A DNA stretch of 64,000 nt. It comes from an uncultured Bacteriovoracaceae bacterium. GTDB lineage: Bacteria; Bdellovibrionota; Bacteriovoracia; Bacteriovoracales; Bacteriovoracaceae. The position numbers and the translations under genes are program-made. Numbering within the stretch: the stretch's first letter is position 1; every line of letters starts with the position of its first letter. The notes below the pieces were generated by a model. It had not been told where the DNA came from, searched no databases, and was given only the letters and a program-made list of their open reading frames with translations. The DNA lies in NCBI GenBank assembly GCA_937923325.1, contig CAKZUQ010000016.1, positions 1 through 64,000 on the forward strand, read 5' to 3'. Shown piece by piece: positions 9,302 through 18,370 of the stretch.

Positions 9302-11128
9302 ATGAATAATTTCGTATATATAGTTACTCTACTACTTTCATTCAATACCCTTTCGCAACAATATATTCATGACAGCTGTAGTAGCTTATTTTTACCTTGG
9401 CATAAAAATAATGGTATAATGAAAGAAGTTAATGCATATCTTCTTCCTACAGCTAGTCCTATTTTAAAATTTGATGAGTATAAACACATAAAAACATTGA
9501 ATAAGAATGAAGTTTTGATATCTGAAGAGTTCTTTTTAGAAACTGGACTTGAAATACCAAAAGATGCAAAAAGAATAAAAATGGCAACGTATTCATATTA
9601 TCCAACTTCAGCTATTACAAAGAGATCAAGTCGAGGTTCTGGACGAGGACATATTTTAGTAGACCAACCAAATAAATTTACGACCATTGAATTTAAGGGA
9701 TCTGGTACAAATAAATATTATAGTTTTGCAAATTCATCACGTTTTGACCCTAGTGACTATAGACGAAATGGTCTTGCGGTAATCGATGAACTGACAACAG
9801 AAATTATTATGGGGCGAATTTTAGAAAAAAATGGTGTTCCCATATCAATGTCATTTGAAATGAAGTTAATGCCTGAAATAATTCAAAAAGTTTCTAGAGG
9901 TGAAAAAGGTTTTTCTAAATCTGCGGTTCAAGTAACTAGAGAAATGAATATGGGAAGAGAGTCTATGTATCCCGGTCTAAAAGCTTCACTTGACGAGAAA
10001 ATGAAGTTAATTGGAAGAATGTATTCGGTGAATGGACAATTAGGTGCGATTAATCCAGAGAATATGACTTTTGGAGCTAAGTTATTGGATCTTGGACACA
10101 CTAACATAGGTTACCCATTGGTTTCTGGAGCATATAGATGTACTTTGTGTAAAGGTATTCGTGGTAGTTCAATGGATAAAACACTTGTTGGCTTTTTTGA
10201 TCACTATTTTGATAATATTCCAAGTTTTAAGAAATTTAAGAACATTAAAAAGAAATGGTCTAAAAATATTGATATGTTAGATAGGGTCGAAGATCATGTT
10301 CACGGTCGAGGAAAAGAAATAAATTCTGTTTCATGGAAAAAAAGTTCAAAAAAATTAGACGTTGATATCACCTACGAGGATTATTTAGAGCTTCGAAAGG
10401 TACGTACTTTGCAATATGAATTTGATGATTTTTTATATCATAACGCAGAAAAACTGAAGTCTATATCTAAAGAAAAAGCTTATCAAGCTTTTATAGACCA
10501 AGGGTTTTATGTTAAAAATAGATCTCATAATTTTATATTAAAAAAAGATACAGCTGAAAAATTCATCGAGGAGTTGACCTCTCATCTTGGTAGAAGAGAG
10601 GCTATCAAAATAAATAAGGATGAGTTAGCTGCCATTAAATCTTTATTAAGAGAAGAAGTAAAAATAGATCTGCCATGGCAAAGTATAGTAAAGTATGGAG
10701 AAGGCTTAACTGGTATGAAGTTACCTAAAGATGTTGATCCAGATCAAATATCATTTTCTTTTAAAAGCTTGATGCAGTATGCAGGTCTAAAGTACACGCT
10801 TAATCCTGTGGAATATAAAGAGTTGAGAGACACGTTGTCATTAATTGTTTCTAAGGATTACTCCAAGAGATTAAATACAGCAATTGACATGTTTGAGAAG
10901 CATTTTAAATCTAAAAATTTAACTCAAAAAGATTTAAGTGTTCTGTACCGCGAATATCAACCTGCAAATGTTATTGAAGATAAGATTAGAGCTCGACTTG
11001 ATCGAGTAAGTTCAAGGAAAGATTTAATAAAGCAGACTAAGAATATTGTGGATGAACTTTCAGCTCCTCTTATTATTAATCCTAGAAAGTATTATAGAGA
11101 GACTTTAAAATTAGTACCTAAGTTCTAA
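9302..11128 (+). CDS. Exported divergent SelO-like (pseudokinase-fold AMPylator) protein
   Basis: 608 residues from the ATG at 9302. I chose this start over the in-frame upstream ATG at 9266 because it opens directly with a signal peptide (MNNFVYIVTLLLSFNTLSQ). No family member is obvious at first sight, but four motifs line up with SelO/YdiU. RGSGRG resembles GDGRA. EFKGSGTNKYYS (Lys132) resembles LKGAGKTPYSR. The stretch LAVIDELTTEIIMGRILEKN (Glu167) resembles the SelO helix, and is followed by GVPI. GAINPENMTF and LLDLGH resemble GVMNTDNMS and TIDYGP, with Glu253-Asn254 and Asp263 spaced exactly as SelO's Asp-Asn and metal Asp. SelO transfers AMP to hydroxyl residues. The C-terminal 300 residues are unrecognised. 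Its stop abuts the sbcC stop. The SelO link is my inference from motif order and spacing. Confidence 0.6.
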   Translation: MNNFVYIVTLLLSFNTLSQQYIHDSCSSLFLPWHKNNGIMKEVNAYLLPTASPILKFDEYKHIKTLNKNEVLISEEFFLETGLEIPKDAKRIKMATYSYYPTSAITKRSSRGSGRGHILVDQPNKFTTIEFKGSGTNKYYSFANSSRFDPSDYRRNGLAVIDELTTEIIMGRILEKNGVPISMSFEMKLMPEIIQKVSRGEKGFSKSAVQVTREMNMGRESMYPGLKASLDEKMKLIGRMYSVNGQLGAINPENMTFGAKLLDLGHTNIGYPLVSGAYRCTLCKGIRGSSMDKTLVGFFDHYFDNIPSFKKFKNIKKKWSKNIDMLDRVEDHVHGRGKEINSVSWKKSSKKLDVDITYEDYLELRKVRTLQYEFDDFLYHNAEKLKSISKEKAYQAFIDQGFYVKNRSHNFILKKDTAEKFIEELTSHLGRREAIKINKDELAAIKSLLREEVKIDLPWQSIVKYGEGLTGMKLPKDVDPDQISFSFKSLMQYAGLKYTLNPVEYKELRDTLSLIVSKDYSKRLNTAIDMFEKHFKSKNLTQKDLSVLYREYQPANVIEDKIRARLDRVSSRKDLIKQTKNIVDELSAPLIINPRKYYRETLKLVPKF

Positions 11129-14100
11129 CTATTGGAACACAGTCTTTATTATTGAGTTACCCGTCTCAGCCTTTTGAAGTTGAATATTTATAGGTATTCT
11201 AGACGTGATTTCTTTTATGTGTGAGATTAGAGTTATTGTCTTGCCTTGGGATTTAATCGTGTTCAGCATTTCTAGAACCTCATCTATAGATTCATGATCA
11301 AGCGTACCAAATCCTTCATCAATAAAAAAGTTATCAATAACATTTTCTCCTCTTGTTATATCAGATAAGGCCAAGGCCATTGCAAGAGATACCATAAATG
11401 TCTCTCCTCCAGATAAGGTCGATATCTTCCTTTGCATACTGAAGTTCAATTTATCGATAATATAATAGTCACTCGTTGAATTCACAGGATTAAGCTTCTG
11501 TTCTAGAATATATCTTCCTTGGCAAAGTTGATGTAATTGATGATTTGTTGATCTAATAAGGTTTTTTTCAACTATTGATAGAACATAGTTTCTAAATTCA
11601 TCTTTACCTAGAAGCTTGTAGAGCTGTTCGGCAGTAGATCTTTTTACAGTTAATGAGTTTATTTCATCTAGAGAGTCCGCTATCCGTGCTTCAGTTGTTA
11701 AGGCTTGATCTAGTAGCATTTTTTGATTTGATACTTTCTCTCTTAGATCAATGAATTCTTTTGTATAATTATTTTTCCTATTCTGAATCTCAGTTAAAGA
11801 TTCTTGAAAGAGTACTAAGTCTACATCATTGATTGACTTAAGGCTTAGAACTTTTTCTCTTAGCTTGCTTAATAAGTGATCATTAGAACTTTGGAGTCTT
11901 GATTTATTTGTGATGAACAGAGCTTCATATGCACAAACCTGCTCAACTAGCATGGAGTATCTAGATTGTTCTTGTGCCAGTTTAATTTCTTTGTCATTTA
12001 ATTCTTTTTTTATTCTATCAAGCTTATTGTGTTTACTTGCTAATTCATTATCAAGTAGTTTTAGCTGGACATCAATATCAATATCAAGATATTCTTTTTT
12101 TATTGAAGAGGTTAATGTTTTTTCTTGATTTTGAAAGTGTTGTTCTTGAGTTTTGTTTTTTTCTAATTGATTTATAATATTTTCTATCTCATCATTTAGG
12201 TTGTTGACTGCATTTAGACCATTTGAATACCTTATGTCTAAATTCTCTTTTTGTTTTAAAGTGTTTATTAAGTCTCTCATTTCATTAAGAGTGAACTCTT
12301 TGCCTTTTAGTAGAGCCTTTAATTTAGTCTGATTATCTTGAATTTTTCTTTGTGAAATTTGAATTGTGCTATTTATTTCTTTCAAAAGAACATTGGTGGT
12401 TTTTTCTTTTTCCGTTGTCTTTTTGAGTTTGTCTTTTTGTGCTTTTAGATTTTTTGAAATTTCTTCCTTTATTGCAATAGACTTGGTTTGCTCTTCAATC
12501 TCTTGTGATATTTGTTTTATCTTATTAAGTAAGTTGCTATTCTGGTTTTCATACTTACTCAAATCTTCAATTGTACTTAATGTCTCATCTTTAGTTTTTG
12601 TTAAGAGATCTATGCTTACTTTTAGTTCTAATTCGGATTTTTTAAGTTCGTTAAATTCTTCTTTCGCTTCATCTAGCTCTATTTTATAGAGGTTCTTTTT
12701 TGTTTTATTTGGGATCTTTAGGTTGCTAATATCTTGATTTTTACAAATTATGCATTCTTGTAACTCTATTGAAGTAGCAGTTAGTTCATTTATTTTTATT
12801 TGGAGCTCATCCGCTTTGATTGCATCTTCTATTATACTTAGTCTTAGCTTTGATGAATTAACTTTATCTGTAATCGAATCCATTAATTTTTTTGATTTTG
12901 ACAGATCTTCTTCTATTTTTAGAAGCTCACTTTTTTTGTTTTTTTGTTTCTGTATAGTTAAGTTGATTTGTTCTTTTTGTGAATTAAGATCATCTAATCT
13001 TCCCTTTAGAATATCTAAGCTTGACCCACTTATCGTTGATTCTAATTGATTTGTTAATGCAGAAACCGAACTCTCTAGTTCAGCTTTGTTTTGTCTTATG
13101 TCTGATAGTTCTTTTTCATTAGATGATTTTTTATTAATTGATAAGTCAAGGCCATGAGACAGTTCTGTTACTTCTAAGATTGATTGTTCTAAAAAGTCAA
13201 TTTGATCAATCTTTATATCCTCATCAATTGATAAGGCTTCTAGAGAGTTCTTTATTCTTATTAGTTCTAGTTCAAACTTCTTTTTAGTTTCTTTTTTAGA
13301 AGATATTTGCTCTTTTTGCGTCTCTTTTTGATCTCTTGCCTGTGTTTTTTGCTCTTTAATTTTTTTTAGTTCAACCTTTTGAACTTTCGTTTTGTTTAAC
13401 TCTTTAAGTTCTGATTTTATTCGGGTTTCAAGTTCCGAATAATGAACTTCTTCTTTATCTGATTCTACTAAGGTCTCATTGTATGATGTAGTGAGCTTCG
13501 ATATTTTTTCTTTACTTATATTTTTTTCTTGTTTTGAATTTTGATAATGTGTTATGTCCTTAGTAAGGTCTTCTAGAGTTTCTGAATAATCAGAAAATTG
13601 CTCTTTTAGACTTTGAACTTGTGTTAGTTTTGTATTTAAAGATTTTAGATTTGCTTGAATTTCATCTTTCGATAATGTTTGTTGACCTTTAAGTCCCTCT
13701 ACCTTTGACTCTATCAGATTAAGTTGATTTTCAATGTCTTTTAAGTTCCTTTTACTTTTTACACTTAAGTCAACTAAATCAAAATGAGATAATAAAGTTT
13801 CCAATATCTTTTTTCTGTCACTAAATGAACTCAAAAGAAACTCACTGAATTGCCCTTGATTAAGTATTATTGTCTTTGTGAATTGTTCGAAACTTAACCC
13901 GATTAATTTTTCAGGCATTATATCCAACTCAACTTCTTTTTCATCTGTTATGTGAATTAAGGATCTTGTGATATTTGGCTTTTTAAGTAATTCCTTGTTC
14001 TTTTTTCTGACTCTGCATTTCCATGTGGCCATATAATTGCTGTTTGCAAATTCAAAGTATAACCTAACTTCACCTTCTTCTTGACCAAGCGTTACTAAGT

Positions 14101-14305
14101 CAGTTTGAGAAAAATTATCTTTGTGTGACTTTCCAAATAATGCTATTGCAATTGAATTTAGTATACTTGATTTTCCAGAGCCTGTTTCACCAGTAATAGC
14201 TATTGTTTTTGAATGATCAGTTAATTCTTCAAAGTTTATACGATGATTACCTTTTAGAGAGGCAATGTTTCTAATATCAATTTGCTTAATCTTCATCTTG
14301 TCCAA
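11129..14305 (-). CDS. sbcC: Exonuclease SbcC, SMC-like ATPase subunit
   Basis: 1058 residues, matching SbcC size. The N-terminal Walker A GETGSGKS is at residues 39-46, then QGQFSEFLLSSFSDRKKILE. Two very long Glu/Lys/Gln-rich coiled coils flank a zinc hook CIIC near residue 515. The ABC signature LSGGETFM (about residue 965) and Walker B FFIDEGFGTLD close the ATPase head. With SbcD it forms the Mre11/Rad50-type nuclease that cleaves hairpins and blocked DNA ends. It overlaps the end of sbcD by 20 bases, indicating translational coupling. The coiled-coil arms are strongly diverged, as is normal in the family. Confidence 0.95.
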   Translation of the reverse strand: MDKMKIKQIDIRNIASLKGNHRINFEELTDHSKTIAITGETGSGKSSILNSIAIALFGKSHKDNFSQTDLVTLGQEEGEVRLYFEFANSNYMATWKCRVRKKNKELLKKPNITRSLIHITDEKEVELDIMPEKLIGLSFEQFTKTIILNQGQFSEFLLSSFSDRKKILETLLSHFDLVDLSVKSKRNLKDIENQLNLIESKVEGLKGQQTLSKDEIQANLKSLNTKLTQVQSLKEQFSDYSETLEDLTKDITHYQNSKQEKNISKEKISKLTTSYNETLVESDKEEVHYSELETRIKSELKELNKTKVQKVELKKIKEQKTQARDQKETQKEQISSKKETKKKFELELIRIKNSLEALSIDEDIKIDQIDFLEQSILEVTELSHGLDLSINKKSSNEKELSDIRQNKAELESSVSALTNQLESTISGSSLDILKGRLDDLNSQKEQINLTIQKQKNKKSELLKIEEDLSKSKKLMDSITDKVNSSKLRLSIIEDAIKADELQIKINELTATSIELQECIICKNQDISNLKIPNKTKKNLYKIELDEAKEEFNELKKSELELKVSIDLLTKTKDETLSTIEDLSKYENQNSNLLNKIKQISQEIEEQTKSIAIKEEISKNLKAQKDKLKKTTEKEKTTNVLLKEINSTIQISQRKIQDNQTKLKALLKGKEFTLNEMRDLINTLKQKENLDIRYSNGLNAVNNLNDEIENIINQLEKNKTQEQHFQNQEKTLTSSIKKEYLDIDIDVQLKLLDNELASKHNKLDRIKKELNDKEIKLAQEQSRYSMLVEQVCAYEALFITNKSRLQSSNDHLLSKLREKVLSLKSINDVDLVLFQESLTEIQNRKNNYTKEFIDLREKVSNQKMLLDQALTTEARIADSLDEINSLTVKRSTAEQLYKLLGKDEFRNYVLSIVEKNLIRSTNHQLHQLCQGRYILEQKLNPVNSTSDYYIIDKLNFSMQRKISTLSGGETFMVSLAMALALSDITRGENVIDNFFIDEGFGTLDHESIDEVLEMLNTIKSQGKTITLISHIKEITSRIPINIQLQKAETGNSIIKTVFQ

Positions 14306-15461
14306 TCTGTGTTAAAGACTTAAACTCACTTAATAACTCTTTTGGTACATCTTTAGAGTTTGGAAATTTTGACTTGTAGTATTTAATAAATACATCATCT
14401 AGGTTCAAGTCTAAGGCTTCCTGCTCATCACTTAGCTCTTCACTACTTTCTTTATATATAGGGTAATAGGATAGTAGCTCCATGTTTTTTGATATTAGTA
14501 TTGCCTTTATATTTGTGAGTAGCTTTGGTGCAGGTTCATCTAGTTGAACCTGGATCTCTATCCACGTTGTCAGTTTTTCTTCTTTATTTGGCAATAGCGA
14601 TTCTAATCTATCTAAAATCTGATCTTTATTACCTTTTAATTTAATTAAATCTCTAAAGGATGGGATCTTTATATCTGTGATCCCTTTTTCTGTATCTATT
14701 AATTTAACCCTCTTTGTCATTGTTTCGCTAAACCTTAATGGGATAGGTGAGCCAGAGTAGTAAATATTCTTTGTGGAACTCATTTTTTGTGGCTTGTGTA
14801 TGTGTCCTAAGGCTATATAGTCTGCAGTTTCTGCTATTGTTCCAATTGGAATTGACTCAAGTCCGGCTAAATTAAGTGTGTGCTCACTTTTTGATGCGCT
14901 AAATTCACCATATGCATGGTGGGAAACCAAAATCTTGTAACTTTCATTAGGTCCCCATTGATTAGAAACTTTTTTTATTAGTTTTAGGTATTCATGTTGC
15001 CCTATATCTTTTAGGTTTTCACTAAAGTTTGCATTTAAATCAAAGCTTCTAAAGTACGGTATGCATTTGATTTCTACTGTCTGCGAATCTTTCTTAAAGC
15101 AAAAAGTATTCTGGTCTTTTTCATTCGGAAAAGATGTATATATATGTATATTATGTCTATTAAGTATTTTAGAGGGAGCCTGTAGAAAAGAAGCACTGTC
15201 GTGATTTCCAGATATTATAAAGATATGTGTGTTGTTTATTTCTGAAACTCTTTTTAAGAATTTAAAGTAAAGTTCTACTGCCTTGTTTGGAGGTGATGGC
15301 ACATCAAATATGTCACCAGCTATGATTAATATATCTATTTTTTGATTGTCGATGGTATTATGTAGCCAATCTAAAAATTGTGACTGCTCTTCTATACGGT
15401 CTTTCTTAAAGAGCTTTTTACCCAAGTGCCAATCAGATGTATGGATTATCTTTACTGACAC
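14286..15461 (-). CDS. sbcD: Exonuclease SbcD, nuclease subunit
   Basis: 391 residues with all phosphoesterase motifs of Mre11/SbcD. These are TSDWHLGK near the N-terminus, IAGDIFD, ISGNHDSASF, LVSHHAY and ALGHIHKPQ. The Asp/His/Asn residues in them bind two Mn ions. The C-terminal region (from about residue 270) is the capping/DNA-binding domain and ends in an acidic tail. It sits 9 bases downstream of ricT and overlaps sbcC. It is the fourth gene of the minus-strand tmk-holB-ricT-sbcD-sbcC run. Confidence 0.95.
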   Translation of the reverse strand: MSVKIIHTSDWHLGKKLFKKDRIEEQSQFLDWLHNTIDNQKIDILIIAGDIFDVPSPPNKAVELYFKFLKRVSEINNTHIFIISGNHDSASFLQAPSKILNRHNIHIYTSFPNEKDQNTFCFKKDSQTVEIKCIPYFRSFDLNANFSENLKDIGQHEYLKLIKKVSNQWGPNESYKILVSHHAYGEFSASKSEHTLNLAGLESIPIGTIAETADYIALGHIHKPQKMSSTKNIYYSGSPIPLRFSETMTKRVKLIDTEKGITDIKIPSFRDLIKLKGNKDQILDRLESLLPNKEEKLTTWIEIQVQLDEPAPKLLTNIKAILISKNMELLSYYPIYKESSEELSDEQEALDLNLDDVFIKYYKSKFPNSKDVPKELLSEFKSLTQIGQDED

Positions 15462-15470
15462 AACGTTTTC

Positions 15471-16886
15471 CTATTTTGTTTTGTTTTTAGAACTTTTATC
15501 TTCGTCTTTTGTTTTTTGCTCCGATTTTGTATTTTTCATAGAGTTCTTATTTGCATTATGTTTTTTTTGTCCAGGTTTTTTATTGTCATGTCTTTTTCCA
15601 TGATCGTTTTTCTTGTTGCTCTCACTTCTTTTGTTATGAGTTTCACTTTTTCTTCTGCTGTTAGAAGAGTTGTTTGTATTGTTTCTTTTTGGCTGATTTG
15701 ACTCAGAGCTTTGATGTCTCTTTGTTATTGTTGGTGGTGTTATTGAGTCACTAGTTAAGTCTTCTTTGTATTTTGTATTGTATTCTTTTTTTATCGTTTC
15801 TGTCTCGCTATGAGTTGTGAACTGCTCGTGAGCGTAATCAATTGCTTCGTTGTACTGTTTTATTTGTTCATTCTCTAAATAGTCTTGTGTTCTAAGTTCA
15901 AGATCATTTAGCCCTATGATTGTTGATGTCTCATCAGATACATGAGGAAAAGTTCTTGGCATTGAAAATGACTTTGGAAGATATGCTTTGAATTGTTCGG
16001 CAACGAATCTCTTTATCTTTCCTTTTTCAGTCATTATATCAAATTGTTCACTTAGAATATTAAGTCTAAAGACTCTACCTTTATCACCATTTTTAGTTTC
16101 AATGAATGAGCCTTCATCTGGTAAGTATTTTCTTTTTTGCTCGTAAACTTCATCCTCGTACTGCAAGCAGCACTTAAGTTGTCCGCAGGCACCATTAAGT
16201 TTACTGTAGTTTAATGTTAAATTTTGATTCTTTGCCATCTTGATTGAAGCATTTCCATACTTTGATAAAAACGATGAACAGCATAGCTCTCTACCACATG
16301 GACCTAAAGCTCCCATAGATGCAGCTCTGTCCCTTAAAGATATTTGCCTTAATTCAATTCTTAAACGTAACTCTGAAACAAGGTCTTTTACTAGATTTCT
16401 AAAGTCTACTCTTGCAGGTGAAATAAAGTAAAATACTACTTTCTTTCCAAAGCCCGTGAACTCAACGTGAGTTAAGTTCATATCTAATTTATGTTTTTCT
16501 ATTAACCTTTGGCAAAGCGTTTCAGCATCTTTTTGTCTTTTGTAAACTTGCTTTTCTTCTTTAATATCTTCTTCTGTTGCTAGTTTATTGATATATCTTA
16601 AAGGAAGCATATTTTTTTTAAACTTCGCTTCGTATGTAAATGAGTTAATATAACCTAGGGCCATTCCTCTATCACTCATCGCCATAACTTTTTGACCATA
16701 CATCAACGTTCTTTTTCCAATAAGAAATGGGTAAGACTTTGCATGTCCTGGAAATCTAACTCTTACAAGCTTTAAAGTGTCTCCATCTTTAAACTTGCAA
16801 TTATCTTCCGTTACTTCCTTTGTGTTGAAGTTTGTTTGGTTTACTGGTGTTGATTGTATATTTTCTTCTATTGTTACGTTTGTCAT
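15471..16886 (-). CDS. ricT: PSP1-domain protein RicT (YaaT) with a long basic tail
   Basis: 471 residues. The core (about 35-350) is the PSP1/RicT domain: VRFPGHAKSYPF, LRIELRQISLRDRAASMGALGPCGRELCC and NGACGQLKCCLQYEDEVYE. The clustered Cys of GPCGRELCC and CGQLKCC are the known Fe-S ligands of the family. In Bacillus, RicT works with RicA and RicF in RNA maturation through RNase Y; neither partner is visible here. Residues about 385-471 form a low-complexity tail rich in Lys, Asn, Ser, Arg and His, likely disordered and possibly RNA-binding. Position directly after tmk-holB is the conserved context of ricT in many bacteria. Confidence 0.88.
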   Translation of the reverse strand: MTNVTIEENIQSTPVNQTNFNTKEVTEDNCKFKDGDTLKLVRVRFPGHAKSYPFLIGKRTLMYGQKVMAMSDRGMALGYINSFTYEAKFKKNMLPLRYINKLATEEDIKEEKQVYKRQKDAETLCQRLIEKHKLDMNLTHVEFTGFGKKVVFYFISPARVDFRNLVKDLVSELRLRIELRQISLRDRAASMGALGPCGRELCCSSFLSKYGNASIKMAKNQNLTLNYSKLNGACGQLKCCLQYEDEVYEQKRKYLPDEGSFIETKNGDKGRVFRLNILSEQFDIMTEKGKIKRFVAEQFKAYLPKSFSMPRTFPHVSDETSTIIGLNDLELRTQDYLENEQIKQYNEAIDYAHEQFTTHSETETIKKEYNTKYKEDLTSDSITPPTITKRHQSSESNQPKRNNTNNSSNSRRKSETHNKRSESNKKNDHGKRHDNKKPGQKKHNANKNSMKNTKSEQKTKDEDKSSKNKTK

Positions 16887-16949
16887 GATTATCCTAAATT
16901 AGACTATTATAGTCTTATCTTTTTCACTTATAGTCAATTTATAGGGTGG

Positions 16950-17666
16950 TTAAGCTATTGATTTTAAAAGATTGAAGAGTTTGAATATTCTACTATTAAT
17001 TGGATTGTTGTAGAGGCGGTCATTTTGAAACTCACCGAAGTATTCTTGCACTGCGTTTGTGAATTTGATATTTACATCTTTTTCTTCAATTTTAGTTAAG
17101 AGTATTTTTTGTAAGTCTTCTTCAATACTCGGATTCTTTTTGACCTTCTGAGTTAATTCCAAGTGATCATTAAATTCTGGTATGTTTAGCGAAGAGACCT
17201 CTTCTTTAGGGTTTTGAACTCTTATTTCAATTCCTCTTGAGACAATTGTTTCAAGTAGGCTTACTTTTTTATTATTCAGCATGATCATACAGACTTCAAT
17301 AGGTGGCTCTTCTAGCGTTTTAAGTAATTTGTTTGCTACTTTGATTGATAGAAGATGTGCATCTTTAATGATTATGTATTTTCGATTTAGAATATCTGCT
17401 TTGTGGTTTAAGAATCTAAAGAACTCTTCAAAATCCTTAAGAGAATAATTCTTACCTTCAGGACTTAGTGTTAAAATATCTATGTGGTTCTCTATTTGAG
17501 TTTCAGAGATATTTTTACCTTTGTTTAGGTATATGTTTTGGATCAGCTCAAAGCTCCACTTTACCAGGTCTTCTGATTCGCAGGCAAAGTTTGGCTCTAA
17601 TATATAGAAGTGAGAAAGCTTGTCTTTGAACTCTTTGTTAACTAGAATTTTTTGTATCTTATCCAT
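16950..17666 (-). CDS. holB: DNA polymerase III delta-prime-like subunit, short
   Basis: 238 residues against about 330 for typical delta-prime. The diagnostic centre is present: KYIIIKDAHLLSIKVANKLLKTLEEPP, followed by MIMLNNKKVSLLETIVSRGIEIRVQ. This corresponds to the AD(A)E-x-M-x-x-x-A-x-N-A-L-LKTLEEPP block and the SRC sensor of clamp-loader subunits; here the Cys of SRC is replaced in SRG. The N-terminus has no Walker A P-loop and no zinc-binding Cys cluster, and the C-terminal collar domain is shortened. It begins one base after the tmk stop, in the classical tmk-holB-ricT order, which supports the assignment. It would act as a structural clamp-loader subunit. Confidence 0.75.
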   Translation of the reverse strand: MDKIQKILVNKEFKDKLSHFYILEPNFACESEDLVKWSFELIQNIYLNKGKNISETQIENHIDILTLSPEGKNYSLKDFEEFFRFLNHKADILNRKYIIIKDAHLLSIKVANKLLKTLEEPPIEVCMIMLNNKKVSLLETIVSRGIEIRVQNPKEEVSSLNIPEFNDHLELTQKVKKNPSIEEDLQKILLTKIEEKDVNIKFTNAVQEYFGEFQNDRLYNNPINSRIFKLFNLLKSIA

Positions 17667-18308
17667 CTAACTTAGTTTCTCTTCGACTACTTTTAGTATA
17701 GAGCGTGTTACAACTTCTTGAGATTTTGAAGCGTCAATTAATTTTATTCTGTTTGGAAAGGCTTTGTGACATTCATCATATCCATTTATAAGACTTTCAT
17801 AAAAGGTTTTGTTCTCTTTTTCGAAATAGTCTTTCGTATTTCCCCTTGAATCTTGTCTTTGCATTGATGTTTCAAGGTCAATTTTTAGATAAAGAGTTAG
17901 GTTAGGGTAAAGGTTTAAAGGCTCACTTGAGTGGATCTCTTGTATCTTTTTCATACCAAGTCCTCTCGCAAATCCCTGATAAGCAATGCTACTGTCGATA
18001 TATCTATCGAGTATTACAATATTTTTATCGTCTCTAAGTTTTGGAATAATTATCTGGCTTAGAAGTTGGGCCCTCGAAGATGCAAATAATAACGCTTCAC
18101 TGATCGGGTGAAGAGGTGAGTCGCTTTCGAGAATTGCTTGTCTTAAGTTTTCACCAAATGTAGTTCCACCAGGTTCTCTTAAGCAGGTTACTGTGTAACC
18201 TTTATTTTCTAGATAATCTGAAAGAGATTTTATCTGAGTTGTCTTTCCCGACCCTTCGATACCTTCAAATGAAATAAAGAGTGAGGTGTTGCTAAGTTTA
18301 TGTTCCAT
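17667..18308 (-). CDS. tmk: Thymidylate kinase
   Basis: 213 residues, standard length. The P-loop FISFEGIEGSGKTTQ is followed by the dTMP-binding REPGGTTFGENLRQAIL. Also present are the ASRAQLLSQII segment, VILDRYIDSSIAYQGFARG (DRY motif) and the YLKIDLETSMQRQDSRG region near the lid. It phosphorylates dTMP to dTDP. It is the first gene of the minus-strand tmk-holB-ricT-sbcD-sbcC cluster and immediately abuts holB. The thyA gene that supplies dTMP is in this window at 60067. Confidence 0.96.
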   Translation of the reverse strand: MEHKLSNTSLFISFEGIEGSGKTTQIKSLSDYLENKGYTVTCLREPGGTTFGENLRQAILESDSPLHPISEALLFASSRAQLLSQIIIPKLRDDKNIVILDRYIDSSIAYQGFARGLGMKKIQEIHSSEPLNLYPNLTLYLKIDLETSMQRQDSRGNTKDYFEKENKTFYESLINGYDECHKAFPNRIKLIDASKSQEVVTRSILKVVEEKLS

Positions 18309-18370
18309 ATCCTTAAAAGATAGCTTGATTTAGAAGCTTTGAAAAGCTGAAGTGTGGATAGGTGATTTAA

